Assembly: GCF_016313185.1 (NCBI RefSeq)
Contig: NZ_CP066218.1
Location: 806,001 to 870,000, forward strand
Length of the DNA stretch: 64,000 nt
Direction of reading: 5' to 3'
Source of the DNA: Mycolicibacterium baixiangningiae
GTDB taxonomy: Bacteria; Actinomycetota; Actinomycetes; Mycobacteriales; Mycobacteriaceae
Part shown: one piece after another, positions 44,623 through 53,134 of the stretch
Layout of the letters: every line of letters begins with the position of its first letter
Numbering within the stretch: the stretch's first letter is position 1
Made by a program: the position numbers and the translations under genes
Notes under the pieces: generated by a model
Seen by the model: the letters and a program-made list of their open reading frames with translations, nothing else
Told to the model about the DNA's origin: nothing
Databases searched by the model: none

Positions 44623-45858
44623 GTGAGTTCCGAGTTGATCATCTTGGTGCTGCTGGTCGCGACAGCACTGGCCTTCGACTTCACCAACGGTTTCCACGAC
44701 ACCGGAAATGCGATGGCCACGTCGATCGCCACCGGCGCGCTGAAGCCCAAGACGGCGGTGCTGCTGGCCGGCGTCCTCAACCTGGTCGGCGCCTTCCTGT
44801 CGGTCGAGGTCGCCCTCACCGTGACCACTTCGGTGCTCAAGATCCAGGACAGCGAGACCGGTTCGCTGCTGCCGAACATCGACGCATCCACCGGGCTGAC
44901 CATCATCTTCGCCGGCCTCGTCGGCGGCATCCTCTGGAACCTGCTGACGTGGCTGTTCGGCATCCCGTCGAGTTCGTCGCACGCCCTGTTCGGCGGGCTG
45001 ATGGGCGCGGGTCTGGCGGCCATCGGCCTGGCCGGGGTGAACTGGGCCGGCGTCACGCAGAAGGTGCTGATCCCGGCGATCGCCGCACCGGTCATCGCAG
45101 GTCTGGTCGCCGGCTGCGGCACCTGGCTGGTCTACCGGATCACCCGCAGGGTGGCACCCAAACGCCGGGAGGGTGGCTTCCGCTGGGGACAGATCGCCAC
45201 GGCGTCACTGGTCGCGCTGTCGCACGGCACCAACGACGCGCAGAAGACGATGGGCGTCATCGCGCTCGCCCTGATCACCACCGGCCACCTGACCGGCGAC
45301 GTCGCCGAGGACGGTCTGCCGTTCTGGGTCATCGCCAGCTGCGCGCTGGCCATCGGCCTGGGCACGTACCTCGGGGGGTGGCGCGTCATCCGCACGCTCG
45401 GCAAGGGTCTGGTGGAGATCCAGTCCCCGCAGGGCCTGGCCGCCGAAGCGTCGTCGGCCGCGATCATCCTCAGCTCGAGCGCCGCGGGTATGGCGCTGTC
45501 CACCACCCACGTCGCGACCGGCTCGATCCTCGGCAGCGGGGTGGGCAAGCCGGGCGCGCAGGTCCGTTGGGCCGTCGCCGGCCGCATGGCAGTGGCCTGG
45601 CTGGTCACGCTGCCCGCGGCGGGCCTCGTTGGCGCGCTCGCGTTCTGGCTCTCCCACTCGGTGGCCGGAATGACCACACAACTCGCGGGTGACGGGCTGA
45701 TCTTCCTGATCCTGGTCGCGCTGTCGTTCTACATGTGGCGGCGCGCGCAGCAGCAGAAGGTCGATCACTCCAACGTCAACGCGGACTGGGACGACACGAC
45801 CAATTCGGTCGTGCCCGCGGATGTTCGCGAGGCCCCGAAGACGTCCGCCGCCGTCTGA
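44623..45858 (+). CDS. pitA: Low-affinity inorganic phosphate transporter (PiT family)
   Basis: The 411-residue protein has two inverted PiT signature halves: FTNGFHDTGNAMATSIATGAL near residue 20 and SLVALSHGTNDAQKTMG near residue 200. About ten helices are visible. It imports metal-phosphate with a proton. The GTG at 44623 gives MSSELIILVLLV. In M. tuberculosis pitA runs on the menE strand; here it and its two partners point the other way. A small membrane protein gene follows after 18 bases. Confidence 0.93.
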   Translation: MSSELIILVLLVATALAFDFTNGFHDTGNAMATSIATGALKPKTAVLLAGVLNLVGAFLSVEVALTVTTSVLKIQDSETGSLLPNIDASTGLTIIFAGLVGGILWNLLTWLFGIPSSSSHALFGGLMGAGLAAIGLAGVNWAGVTQKVLIPAIAAPVIAGLVAGCGTWLVYRITRRVAPKRREGGFRWGQIATASLVALSHGTNDAQKTMGVIALALITTGHLTGDVAEDGLPFWVIASCALAIGLGTYLGGWRVIRTLGKGLVEIQSPQGLAAEASSAAIILSSSAAGMALSTTHVATGSILGSGVGKPGAQVRWAVAGRMAVAWLVTLPAAGLVGALAFWLSHSVAGMTTQLAGDGLIFLILVALSFYMWRRAQQQKVDHSNVNADWDDTTNSVVPADVREAPKTSAAV

Positions 45859-45876
45859 CCGATCGAAGGAATAGTC

Positions 45877-46155
45877 GTGAGCTATCTGGAAAGCATCCTG
45901 CGTGTGCTCGGGGTGGGCCTGCTCCTCGGTGCCGGTCTGCCCGCGTTGTTCGCCTACGGGCTGGTGGCGTACTCCGCCGGAGCGGGCAACACTGACGCCG
46001 ACGGCACTGTCCACGCGCCGAACCCCGCGCTGAAATTCGTCGGCGTGGCGCTGTTCACGATCGTCGCGGCGGTGATCCTGCTGGCGCTGCTGTGGATCAC
46101 GAGGTCGACGATCGAGCATCACGTCGGTGTCAACCTGTTCCCGTTCGCCAAGTGA
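45877..46155 (+). CDS. Small two-helix membrane protein (Rv0544c-like)
   Basis: The 92-residue product has two helices (about residues 6-30 and 47-71) and a short ending HVGVNLFPFAK. It follows pitA by 18 bases and precedes a DUF3349 gene by 10, the same trio as Rv0545c-Rv0544c-Rv0543c. It may be a subunit or regulator of the phosphate transporter. The function is unproved. Confidence 0.75.
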   Translation: MSYLESILRVLGVGLLLGAGLPALFAYGLVAYSAGAGNTDADGTVHAPNPALKFVGVALFTIVAAVILLALLWITRSTIEHHVGVNLFPFAK

Positions 46156-46165
46156 GGGTGTGGTG

Positions 46166-46471
46166 ATGACTGACAACGCCGGCATGATGGACAAGGTGCT
46201 CACCTGGCTGCGCGAGGGCTACCCGCAGGGTGTCCCGCCGAAGGACTACTTCCCGCTGCTGGCGCTGCTGAAGCGATCGCTCAGCGAGGAAGAGGTCGTC
46301 CGGGCCGCGCAGTCGATCCTGCGGTCGAGCGACTCCGAGACCGTCACCGAGCACGATATCCGCGCCGCCGTGCACGAGGTGATCGCCAAGGAACCCAATC
46401 CCGAAGAGGTGCAGCAGGTCGCGGCGCGGCTGGCCTCGGTCGGCTGGCCGTTGGCCGCACCGGTTCGCTGA
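46166..46471 (+). CDS. DUF3349 protein, second copy
   Basis: From the ATG at 46166 the product has 101 residues with the DUF3349 plan: TWLREGYPQGVPPKDYFPLLALLKRSL, LSEEEVVRAAQSIL, and an EVIAKEPNPEEVQQVAARLAS end. It ends the pitA operon. A GTG immediately upstream (46163) is an alternative start. Together with the copy at 44132 it gives two DUF3349 genes flanking pitA. Confidence 0.82.
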   Translation: MTDNAGMMDKVLTWLREGYPQGVPPKDYFPLLALLKRSLSEEEVVRAAQSILRSSDSETVTEHDIRAAVHEVIAKEPNPEEVQQVAARLASVGWPLAAPVR

Positions 46472-46477
46472 CGCTCC

Positions 46478-46849
46478 TCAGCCGCGGGTGTCGCGGCGCA
46501 ACGGATGGTCGTCGGGCACCTGCACGAAGATGAGCGTCACACCGTCGGGATCGTTCACGTGCATCTCGTGCAGCCCCCAGGGCTCCTGCCGGGCCTCCCG
46601 GGAGATCTCGACCCCGCGTCCGCGTAACTCGTCCTGGACCGCGTCGATGTCGCGCACCTGCAGCCACAGCGCACCGCACGCGTCAGGGCCGCCGTGGGCG
46701 GCCAGCTCGATCAGCGACTGGCCCGCGTAGAACACGGTGCCGCCGCCGTATTCACGGGCGACCGCGAGCCCGAGGTCGTCCCGGTAGAAGCGAAGCGACC
46801 GCTGGTAATCCGTGGGCCGGAACAGCACCCGACTGGCCAGGATCTCCAT
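46478..46849 (-). CDS. Glyoxalase/bleomycin resistance-like (VOC) protein
   Basis: The 123-residue protein has two VOC beta-alpha-beta modules: RPTDYQRSLRFYRDDLGLAVA and WGLHEMHVNDPDGVTLIFVQ. It corresponds to Rv0546c. Members bind a divalent metal; the E and H of HEMHVNDPDG fit. The reaction is unknown. It converges on the pitA operon with a 6-base gap and lies 21 bases after the SDR stop. Confidence 0.8.
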   Translation of the reverse strand: MEILASRVLFRPTDYQRSLRFYRDDLGLAVAREYGGGTVFYAGQSLIELAAHGGPDACGALWLQVRDIDAVQDELRGRGVEISREARQEPWGLHEMHVNDPDGVTLIFVQVPDDHPLRRDTRG

Positions 46850-46870
46850 GGGCTCTGTCTATCACGGCGG

Positions 46871-47746
46871 TCAGGCGCCCGGCTGCACCTGCTGGCGTTT
46901 GACGATCGCGTTCAGCCACGTCGGCGCCAGCGAGTCGACGGCCCTTGCGGTCACGGCCATCCGCGGAGCGATGCGCACCGGCCGGCTGCGCGCCGCGTCG
47001 ATCATCCAGTCGGCGGCCTCCTGCGCACTCAGTCCCGGCACCCCGTCGTAGGCCCGCGTCGGCGCGATCATCGGTGTCTTCACCAGCGGGTAGTACAGCG
47101 TGGTCGAGTGCACACCCTTGCCGGCCCATTCGGTTTCGATGACCCGGCTCACCGCTGACAGCGCCGCCTTGGAGGCGTTGTAGACGGCGAACAGAGGTGA
47201 AGCCTCGCTGAACACACCCCAGGTCGCGACGTTGATGATGTGGCCGTCACCGCGCTCGATCATGCCGGGTGCCAGTCCGCGGATCAGCCGCAGCGGTGAG
47301 TAGTAGTTCAGTGTCATCGTGCGTTCGACGTCGTGCCAGCGGTCCAGCGATTCGGCCAGGGGCCGGCGAATCGACCTGCCCGCGTTGTTGATCAGGATGT
47401 CGACGCCGCCGAGTTGGGTTTCCACCTCGGCCACCAGCGCGTCGACCGCGTCGAGATCCGACAGGTCGCACGCTCGCGCGGTCGCAGCGCCGCCGGCCTC
47501 GGTGATGCGTGCGACGAGCGCGTCGAGCAGGTCTTGTCGGCGGGCCACCGCGACGACCGTGGCGCCGCGTCGGGCGAGCTTCTCCGCCGCGGCCTCACCG
47601 ATGCCGGAGGAGGCGCCCGTCAACAGGATGCGCTTGCCGGCGAGCTCGATCGATGAACGCGGCTGCAGGAACTGTTCGGCCATCGAGGGCCGCATGCTGG
47701 TCAGCATCAGGCTGTCGGACAGGCGGCGCAGCGGGTTCTTGCTCAC
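46871..47746 (-). CDS. Short-chain dehydrogenase/reductase (Rv0547c-like)
   Basis: The 291-residue SDR has the cofactor motif LLTGASSGIGEAAAE (near residue 42), NNAGRS, and the catalytic tyrosine-lysine in FAVYNASKAALSA. The ASKAALS and HSTTLYYPLVKTPMIAP words suggest a ketoreductase of fatty-acid or steroid type. The start is ATG 47746 (MSKNPLRRLSDSL). It is separated from the next SDR gene by a strong hairpin. Confidence 0.88.
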   Translation of the reverse strand: MSKNPLRRLSDSLMLTSMRPSMAEQFLQPRSSIELAGKRILLTGASSGIGEAAAEKLARRGATVVAVARRQDLLDALVARITEAGGAATARACDLSDLDAVDALVAEVETQLGGVDILINNAGRSIRRPLAESLDRWHDVERTMTLNYYSPLRLIRGLAPGMIERGDGHIINVATWGVFSEASPLFAVYNASKAALSAVSRVIETEWAGKGVHSTTLYYPLVKTPMIAPTRAYDGVPGLSAQEAADWMIDAARSRPVRIAPRMAVTARAVDSLAPTWLNAIVKRQQVQPGA

Positions 47747-47770
47747 TGGAGGAGTCTAGTTCCCGGCGAC

Positions 47771-47813
47771 TTGTGCACGGTTTGGAGCGCTGACCGCTCC
47801 AAACCGTGCACAA
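47771..47813. terminator. Perfect 19-bp inverted repeat between SDR genes
   Basis: TTGTGCACGGTTTGGAGCG (47771-47789) and its exact complement (47795-47813) enclose a 5-base loop. It begins 8 bases beyond the stop of the SDR gene ending at 47821 and lies 25 bases upstream of the next SDR start. It may end transcription of the upstream gene; no U tract follows. Confidence 0.7.
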
Positions 47814-47820
47814 CCGACCG

Positions 47821-48819
47821 TCAGATCGCTTCCTCGCTGAGCTTCCACAGCCGCTCTGCCGATTCCGGGTCGACGGCGTAGCGGGTGACGCCGACGGTCA
47901 TCTCGAACGGACCGCTCCCGAAATCGCCATCCATGCTGACGGGCTCGGTGATGTCCTCCAGTGGTGCGATGTCGTTGTTCTGCAGATACACCCCGCCGAT
48001 GTCGGCCAGCAGCGGACTCGTCGCGGCCCACACCGTCGTCGAGGCGCCCTGTTGCGGTGTCTTCATGTCACGGTCGGGGTCGATGACCGGCTGTCCGGCA
48101 TCGTCGACGAGACCCATGGCGCGCCAATCGTCCTCGGTCAGCCACGGCGCCAGGTTGGTCCCGAAGATTCCGCCGGGATGCAGGGCATACCCGCGGATGC
48201 CGTCATCGGCGAAGCGCCGGTCCAGTTCGACCGCGAACAAGACGTTGGCGGTCTTGGACTGGCCGTAGCCGATCATGCCGTCGTACGGACCGACCTCGAA
48301 ATGGGGATCGTCCCAACGGATATCGGACAGATGGTGGCCCCATGACGATAGGTTGACCACTCGTGCGCCGCCGGCGGACCGCAGCGCGGGGAGCAGTGCC
48401 CGGGTGAGCTGGAAGTGGCCGAGATGGTTGGTGGCGAAGTGGGATTCGTAGCCGTGAGTGTTCCGTACCAGAGGCACTCCCATGATTCCGGCGTTGTTGA
48501 TCAGCATGTGCAGCGGCCGACCCGAGTCGAGGTAGCGCGCGGCGAAGGCCTCGACCGACGCCGGGTCGAGCAGATCGAGTTCGCCGACCTCGACGCGGTC
48601 GATGCCGGCGACCGCCGCGGCGGCGCGGCGGGGATCGCGGGAGCCGACCACCACGGTGGCGCCCGCCGCGCTCAGCGCGCGGGTGGTTTCGCGGCCCAGG
48701 CCGACGTGGCCGGCGGTGACGATGGCGGTGCGGCCGGACAGATCGATGCCTTCGAGGACGTCGTCGGCGGTGTTCGCGGCGGTGAATCCTGATCCCAAGG
48801 GGTGCTGTTTGTGTGTCAT
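47821..48819 (-). CDS. Protochlorophyllide reductase-like SDR, copy A
   Basis: From the ATG at 48819 the product has 332 residues. It begins MTHKQHPLGSGFTAANTADDV and has TAGHVGLGRETTRALSAAG (cofactor), INNAGIMGVPLVRN, GYGQSKTANVLFAVELDRR (YxxxK) and LAPWLTEDDWRAMGLVDDAG. It is clearly the paralogue of copy B at 49005: both share the N-terminus, the SxGGHH-like strand and the C-terminus YAVDPESAERLW. The substrate is unknown. The open frame upstream to 49008 is not coding; it contains a remnant of the AraC gene. Confidence 0.9.
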   Translation of the reverse strand: MTHKQHPLGSGFTAANTADDVLEGIDLSGRTAIVTAGHVGLGRETTRALSAAGATVVVGSRDPRRAAAAVAGIDRVEVGELDLLDPASVEAFAARYLDSGRPLHMLINNAGIMGVPLVRNTHGYESHFATNHLGHFQLTRALLPALRSAGGARVVNLSSWGHHLSDIRWDDPHFEVGPYDGMIGYGQSKTANVLFAVELDRRFADDGIRGYALHPGGIFGTNLAPWLTEDDWRAMGLVDDAGQPVIDPDRDMKTPQQGASTTVWAATSPLLADIGGVYLQNNDIAPLEDITEPVSMDGDFGSGPFEMTVGVTRYAVDPESAERLWKLSEEAI

Positions 48820-48852
48820 GCCCGGAACAACATCGGGGGTTGGCGACTTCGC

Positions 48853-48892
48853 ATGATCGTGAGTCCGCGTTTTCTGCGCGACAGTACGGAGC
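48853..48892 (+). pseudogene. Short remnant of an AraC regulator N-terminus
   Basis: The segment encodes MIVSPRFLRDSTEP, similar to MRPHFLRDSTET at the start of the AraC gene at 50052. It lies at the same relative place, diverging from an SDR gene, but the rest of the regulator is absent. It looks like the trace of a duplicated SDR-regulator pair after loss of the regulator. Confidence 0.6.
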
Positions 48893-49004
48893 CTAGGTGG
48901 ACGATTCCACCGCCTCGCGATGGATGCGCAGCATCGCGACGAAGGCGAACACAGCCGCCAGCGCCCCTGTCGCGATCTGAACAACAGAGCGCCGGCCGCC
49001 GCGA

Positions 49005-50012
49005 TCACCCACCACCGGACGCCCGGATCAGCTCCTCACTGAGGGCCCAGAGGCGCTGCGCCGCCTCGGGGTCGACCGCGTACGGCGCGACGCCGAGGTT
49101 GGAGTCCTGGGGACCGGCGGTGATGTCGGTGTCGAGTGCGGTCACCGCGCCCACCGGCGCCACATCGCAGTTCTTCAGGTACACGCCGCCGACGCCGTCG
49201 AGCAGCGGGCTGGTCGCCGCCCACACCGAGGTCGCCGCACCCTGCTGCGGCGTCTTCATCTCACGCTCCGGGTCGAGGATCGGCTCGCCGGCATCGTCGA
49301 CCAGACCCATTCGGCGAAGTTCGTCGTCGGTCAGCCACGGGGCGAGATTCGTACCGAAGATCACGCCGGGGTGCAGCGAGTAGCCCCGGATGCCGTCGCC
49401 GGCCCAGCGCCTGTCGAGTTCGACGCCGAACAGGATGTTCGCGGTCTTGGACTGCCCGTACCCGAGCATCCCGTCATATGGTCCGGTCTCGAAATGCAGA
49501 TCGTCCCAACGGATGTCGGAGTAGTGGTGCCCGCCGGACGAGACGTTGACCACGCGGGCGCCGTTCGCATCGCGCAGCGCGGGAAACAGCCCGAGCGTCA
49601 GCTGGAAATGACCGAGGTGGTTCGTCGCGAATTGCGCTTCGTAACCGCGTGGGTCGAGGGTCCGCGGTCCGCCCATGATGCCGGCGTTGTTGATCAGCAT
49701 GTGCAGCGGCCGCCCGGAGTCGCGAAAGCGGTTGGCGAAGGCGTCGACCGATACCGGATCCAGCAGATCGAGCTGCTCGACCTCGACACCGTCGATTGCG
49801 GTCAGCGCGGCCGCGGCCCGGTCCGGGCTGCGGGACCCGACCACCACGGTGGCGCCCGCGGCGCTCAGGGCGCGGGTGGTCTCGAGCCCGAGGCCGACGT
49901 GGCCACCGGTCACGACGGCGGTTCGGCCGGTCAGATCGATGCCTTCGAGGACGTCGGCGGTGGTCGAGGCGGCGGTGAATCCTGATCCCAAAGGGTGTTG
50001 GTTGTGTGTCAT
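49005..50012 (-). CDS. Protochlorophyllide reductase-like SDR, copy B
   Basis: From the ATG at 50012 the product has 335 residues, beginning MTHNQHPLGSGFTAASTTADV, with TGGHVGLGLETTRALSAAG, NNAGIMGGPRTLD, YGQSKTANILFGVELDRR and ASGGG at the end. It is very similar to copy A, so it arose by tandem duplication. It diverges from the AraC regulator at 50052, which probably controls it. Confidence 0.9.
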   Translation of the reverse strand: MTHNQHPLGSGFTAASTTADVLEGIDLTGRTAVVTGGHVGLGLETTRALSAAGATVVVGSRSPDRAAAALTAIDGVEVEQLDLLDPVSVDAFANRFRDSGRPLHMLINNAGIMGGPRTLDPRGYEAQFATNHLGHFQLTLGLFPALRDANGARVVNVSSGGHHYSDIRWDDLHFETGPYDGMLGYGQSKTANILFGVELDRRWAGDGIRGYSLHPGVIFGTNLAPWLTDDELRRMGLVDDAGEPILDPEREMKTPQQGAATSVWAATSPLLDGVGGVYLKNCDVAPVGAVTALDTDITAGPQDSNLGVAPYAVDPEAAQRLWALSEELIRASGGG

Positions 50013-50051
50013 GCCTGGAATAACCACGCCGAACACGGGCTTTCCTTGAGC

Positions 50052-50990
50052 ATGCGTCCCCACTTTTTGCGCGACAGTACGGAGACGTCGACCGATCAGC
50101 TCTCTGACGTACTGCGGCTGGTCGAGGTGAATAGTGTGATCTCCGGAGGGTTCGGGGTCGCAGGCGCCTGGTCGACGCGTTTCGAACTGTCATCCCCGCT
50201 GAAGTTCGTCGCCATGGTGGCCGGCCGCGCGACGCTGGTGGCCAACGGCGTGAGCGGCCCGATCGACATCGGAACCGGCGACGTGGTGGTCCTGAACCGC
50301 CGGTCGTGGGCGACGATGAGCGGGGGACCGGACGGGCTGGCCAGGCAGTTCGCGCTGACCGAGCCGAACACCTTCGTGCGCATCGACGACGGCGACGACG
50401 ACGTCATTCTCGGCGGGCACATCGACGCGAACCGGGTGGGGATGGACCTGCTGGCGGCCGGCCTGCCGCCGGTCCTCCACGTGCGGGCGTCCGCCGCCGA
50501 CGCCACGCACCTTCGCGAAACCCTCGAACGCATCTGGGAGGAGGCGACCGCCCGGCGAGTCGGCGCCGAGTTCGCGATCAACCAGCATGCACAGTTGCTG
50601 GTGCTCACGCTTCTGCGGGCGCACCTCTCACAGGCCGACGAGCTTCCCGTCGGTTGGCTGCGTCTGCTGGCGGACGAGCGACTACGGGCAGCGGTATCCC
50701 TGATGCACACCGAGCCCGGACGGCAGTGGCGGCTGGACGAGCTCGCCCGCGTCGCGATGATGTCACGCACCGCGTTCGCCGAGCGGTTCCGAGACGTGGC
50801 CGGGTCACCGCCGCTGGCCTACCTCAGCGCCTGGCGGATGCGGCTCGCCCAGCGCGCGCTGCGCGACGGCGACGTACGGATAGGGCCGTTGGCGGTCGAG
50901 CTCGGGTACACCTCCGAGAGCGCATTCAGCACGGCGTTCAAGCGGGAGGTCGGGATGTCGCCGCTGCGCTACCGCAACTCGTCCGTCTGA
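50052..50990 (+). CDS. AraC-family transcriptional regulator
   Basis: From the ATG at 50052 the product has 312 residues: a cupin-type N-terminal part and a C-terminal double helix-turn-helix. The latter shows WRLDELARVAMMSRTAFAERF and IGPLAVELGYTSESAFSTAFKREVGMSPLRYR. It lies back-to-back with SDR copy B, with a 39-base gap, so the usual activator-target arrangement applies. The inducer is unknown. Confidence 0.9.
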   Translation: MRPHFLRDSTETSTDQLSDVLRLVEVNSVISGGFGVAGAWSTRFELSSPLKFVAMVAGRATLVANGVSGPIDIGTGDVVVLNRRSWATMSGGPDGLARQFALTEPNTFVRIDDGDDDVILGGHIDANRVGMDLLAAGLPPVLHVRASAADATHLRETLERIWEEATARRVGAEFAINQHAQLLVLTLLRAHLSQADELPVGWLRLLADERLRAAVSLMHTEPGRQWRLDELARVAMMSRTAFAERFRDVAGSPPLAYLSAWRMRLAQRALRDGDVRIGPLAVELGYTSESAFSTAFKREVGMSPLRYRNSSV

Positions 50991-51044
50991 GTGATTTGGG
51001 CGCGCTTACATGCGCCAGGCGTCGATCACCGCGCCCGAATCGCC

Positions 51045-51956
51045 TCAGAAGTAGCGCGGGAACGCAGACCAGTCCGGGTCGCGCTTCTCCAGGAAGGCGT
51101 CGCGGCCTTCGACGGCCTCGTCGGTCATGTAGGCCAGCCGCGTGGCCTCCCCGGCGAACACCTGCTGACCGACCAGCCCGTCGTCGATGAGATTGAACGA
51201 GAACTTCAGCATCCGCACCGCCTGCGGTGACTTGCCGTTGATCTCGGCGGCCCACTGCAGCCCCTCGTTCTCGAGTTCGGCGTGGTCGACGACGGCGTTC
51301 ACCGCGCCCATCGCGTACATCTGCTCGGCGTCGTACGCGCGGCCGAGGAAGAAGATCTCGCGGGCGAACTTCTGGCCGGTCTGACGGGCCAGGTACGCGC
51401 TGCCGAAGCCGCCGTCGAAGCTGCCGACGTCGGCGTCGGTCTGCTTGAAGCGCGCGTGCTGTTGGCTCGCCAGCGTCAGGTCGCACGTGACGTGCAGGCT
51501 GTGCCCACCGCCGGCCGCCCACCCGTTCACCAGGCAGATGACCACCTTCGGCATGAACCGGATCAACCGCTGCACCTCGAGGATGTGCAGGCGGCCCGCG
51601 CGTGCGGCGTCCACGGTGTCGGCGGTCTCGCCGTCGGCGTACTGGTAGCCGCTGCGGCCGCGGATGCGCTGGTCACCGCCCGAGCAGAACGCCCAGCCGC
51701 CGTCCTTGGCCGACGGGCCGTTGCCGGTCAGCAGCACCACGCCGACGTCGGGCGACATCCGGGCGTGGTCGAGCACCCGGTAGAGCTCGTCGACGGTGTG
51801 CGGCCGGAAGGCGTTGCGCACCTCGGGCCGGTCGAACGCGACCCGCACCGTCGGCTGCGGTGTGCCGTCGACGACGTGGCGGTGGTAGGTGATGTCGGTC
51901 AGATCGAACCCGGGGACCGGCTGCCAGACCGACGGGTCGAACGGGGTGTCGCTCAT
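51045..51956 (-). CDS. menB: 1,4-dihydroxy-2-naphthoyl-CoA synthase
   Basis: MenB cyclises o-succinylbenzoyl-CoA, the MenE product, in menaquinone synthesis. The 303-residue crotonase shows FCSGGDQRIRGRSGYQ, VNGWAAGGGHSLHVTCDLTLAS (oxyanion region), ADVGSFDGGFGSAYLAR (catalytic aspartate) and FLEKRDPDWSAFP at the end. The ATG at 51956 gives MSDTPFDPSVWQPV. The nitroreductase-like gene lies 10 bases upstream on the same strand, so both may be co-transcribed. Confidence 0.96.
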   Translation of the reverse strand: MSDTPFDPSVWQPVPGFDLTDITYHRHVVDGTPQPTVRVAFDRPEVRNAFRPHTVDELYRVLDHARMSPDVGVVLLTGNGPSAKDGGWAFCSGGDQRIRGRSGYQYADGETADTVDAARAGRLHILEVQRLIRFMPKVVICLVNGWAAGGGHSLHVTCDLTLASQQHARFKQTDADVGSFDGGFGSAYLARQTGQKFAREIFFLGRAYDAEQMYAMGAVNAVVDHAELENEGLQWAAEINGKSPQAVRMLKFSFNLIDDGLVGQQVFAGEATRLAYMTDEAVEGRDAFLEKRDPDWSAFPRYF

Positions 51957-51966
51957 GGCAGGAAAC

Positions 51967-52425
51967 CTACGTGATCGGGTCGAAGCGGAAGACGGCGCAG
52001 CGGCCGGCGAGCGCCTCGAACTCCTCGGGGGTCGCCTCGGTGACCAGTCCGGCGTTCTTCATGAAGTCGACCCCGGTGGGCACCAGCGTGGGGAACTCGC
52101 GAAGCAGGGGCCGGGCCTCGTCGTCGGACATCTCCACCATCCGCGCCCGCTCGCTGCGGCGGTTCTTCGTCAACGTCACCTCAGGGTTTGCCCGAGCGTT
52201 GCGCACCCAGTCCGCACCCGGAAAGCCGCCCACCACATAGCGTTTGGCGTCGACGTACATCGGCGTGATCGGTGTGGACCGCGGCCGCCCGCTCTTGCGG
52301 CCGGTCACGGTCAGGATCAGCGGCCCCTCTTTACCGAAGATCGGCAGTCCCAGCTTCGTCGAGGCGATCACCACCTTGTTCATCGGCTTGAGCCACCACG
52401 GCGGCCGGATGCGTTCCTCGGGCAT
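51967..52425 (-). CDS. F420-dependent nitroreductase-like (DDN family) split-barrel protein
   Basis: The 152-residue product has the DDN/F420H2-reductase pattern: LPIFGKEGPLILTVTGRKSGRPRSTPI, VVGGFPGADWVRNARANPEV and RRSERARMVE. It would use coenzyme F420, which mycobacteria make. Its substrate is unknown. It lies between the HAD gene (7 bases upstream) and menB (10 bases downstream), so a menB operon is likely. Confidence 0.8.
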   Translation of the reverse strand: MPEERIRPPWWLKPMNKVVIASTKLGLPIFGKEGPLILTVTGRKSGRPRSTPITPMYVDAKRYVVGGFPGADWVRNARANPEVTLTKNRRSERARMVEMSDDEARPLLREFPTLVPTGVDFMKNAGLVTEATPEEFEALAGRCAVFRFDPIT

Positions 52426-52432
52426 ATCCCTC

Positions 52433-53125
52433 CTATACCTTTATTCCGATGTCTGCCAGCGCATCGCGCAGACCGGTGGGACGCTGCTCGGTGGGCAGCG
52501 GGTCGACGAGCAGGAACCGGCAGCCCACGTCGCGCGCACCGCCGTCGGCCTCATCGCTGTCACCGATCATCACCGCGTCCGATGCGTCGACCCCCAGCCG
52601 TGACAGTGCGGTGGTGAAGATCTCGGGCGACGGCTTGGTCGCGCCGACTTCGTACGACAGCACGAACTCGTCGACGTCACTGTCGGCGCCGACCGCGGCG
52701 AAGGCGGGCCGCACGTCGAACGCGATGTTGGACACGACCGCGGTCTTGATGCCCTGCCTGTGCAGGCAGGCGAGGACCTCGGCGGTGTCGGGATACGGCG
52801 TCCACGACGACGGATCGATCACTCGCCGGTAGAGCTGCTCGGCGTGGTGGTCGGCGAGTCCCGACTCCCGAAGCACGTGCAGGTAGGCCTCGCGGTGCAG
52901 ATGCGGGGCGAGGTCGCGGTTGACCCACGCGTGGTCGGCTTCCGGGGTCATCTTCACCGTGCGTCCGGTCGGCGCGGTCAGGCGACGCAGCAACTCGGCC
53001 TGCACGTGCCCGTCGATCTCGCGGGAGTGGACCTCGATACCGGTGAACCAGCTGTCGTCCTCCTCGAGGCGGAAGAGTGTTCCGGAGAAGTCGAACAGCG
53101 CTGCTCGTACAGTCATCTCCGCCAT
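52433..53125 (-). CDS. HAD-superfamily hydrolase-like protein with DxS motif
   Basis: The 230-residue protein has a HAD core and cap. Motif I is FDFSGTLF: nucleophile D11, but the usual second aspartate is S13. Motif II is VVSNIAF, motif III lysine is in ATKPSPEIF, and motif IV is IGDSDEAD. Loss of the general acid at position +2 makes normal phosphatase activity doubtful; other HAD branches with a non-Asp residue there do different chemistry. It is followed closely by the F420 protein gene. Confidence 0.8.
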   Translation of the reverse strand: MAEMTVRAALFDFSGTLFRLEEDDSWFTGIEVHSREIDGHVQAELLRRLTAPTGRTVKMTPEADHAWVNRDLAPHLHREAYLHVLRESGLADHHAEQLYRRVIDPSSWTPYPDTAEVLACLHRQGIKTAVVSNIAFDVRPAFAAVGADSDVDEFVLSYEVGATKPSPEIFTTALSRLGVDASDAVMIGDSDEADGGARDVGCRFLLVDPLPTEQRPTGLRDALADIGIKV

Positions 53126-53134
53126 GGTGCCACG

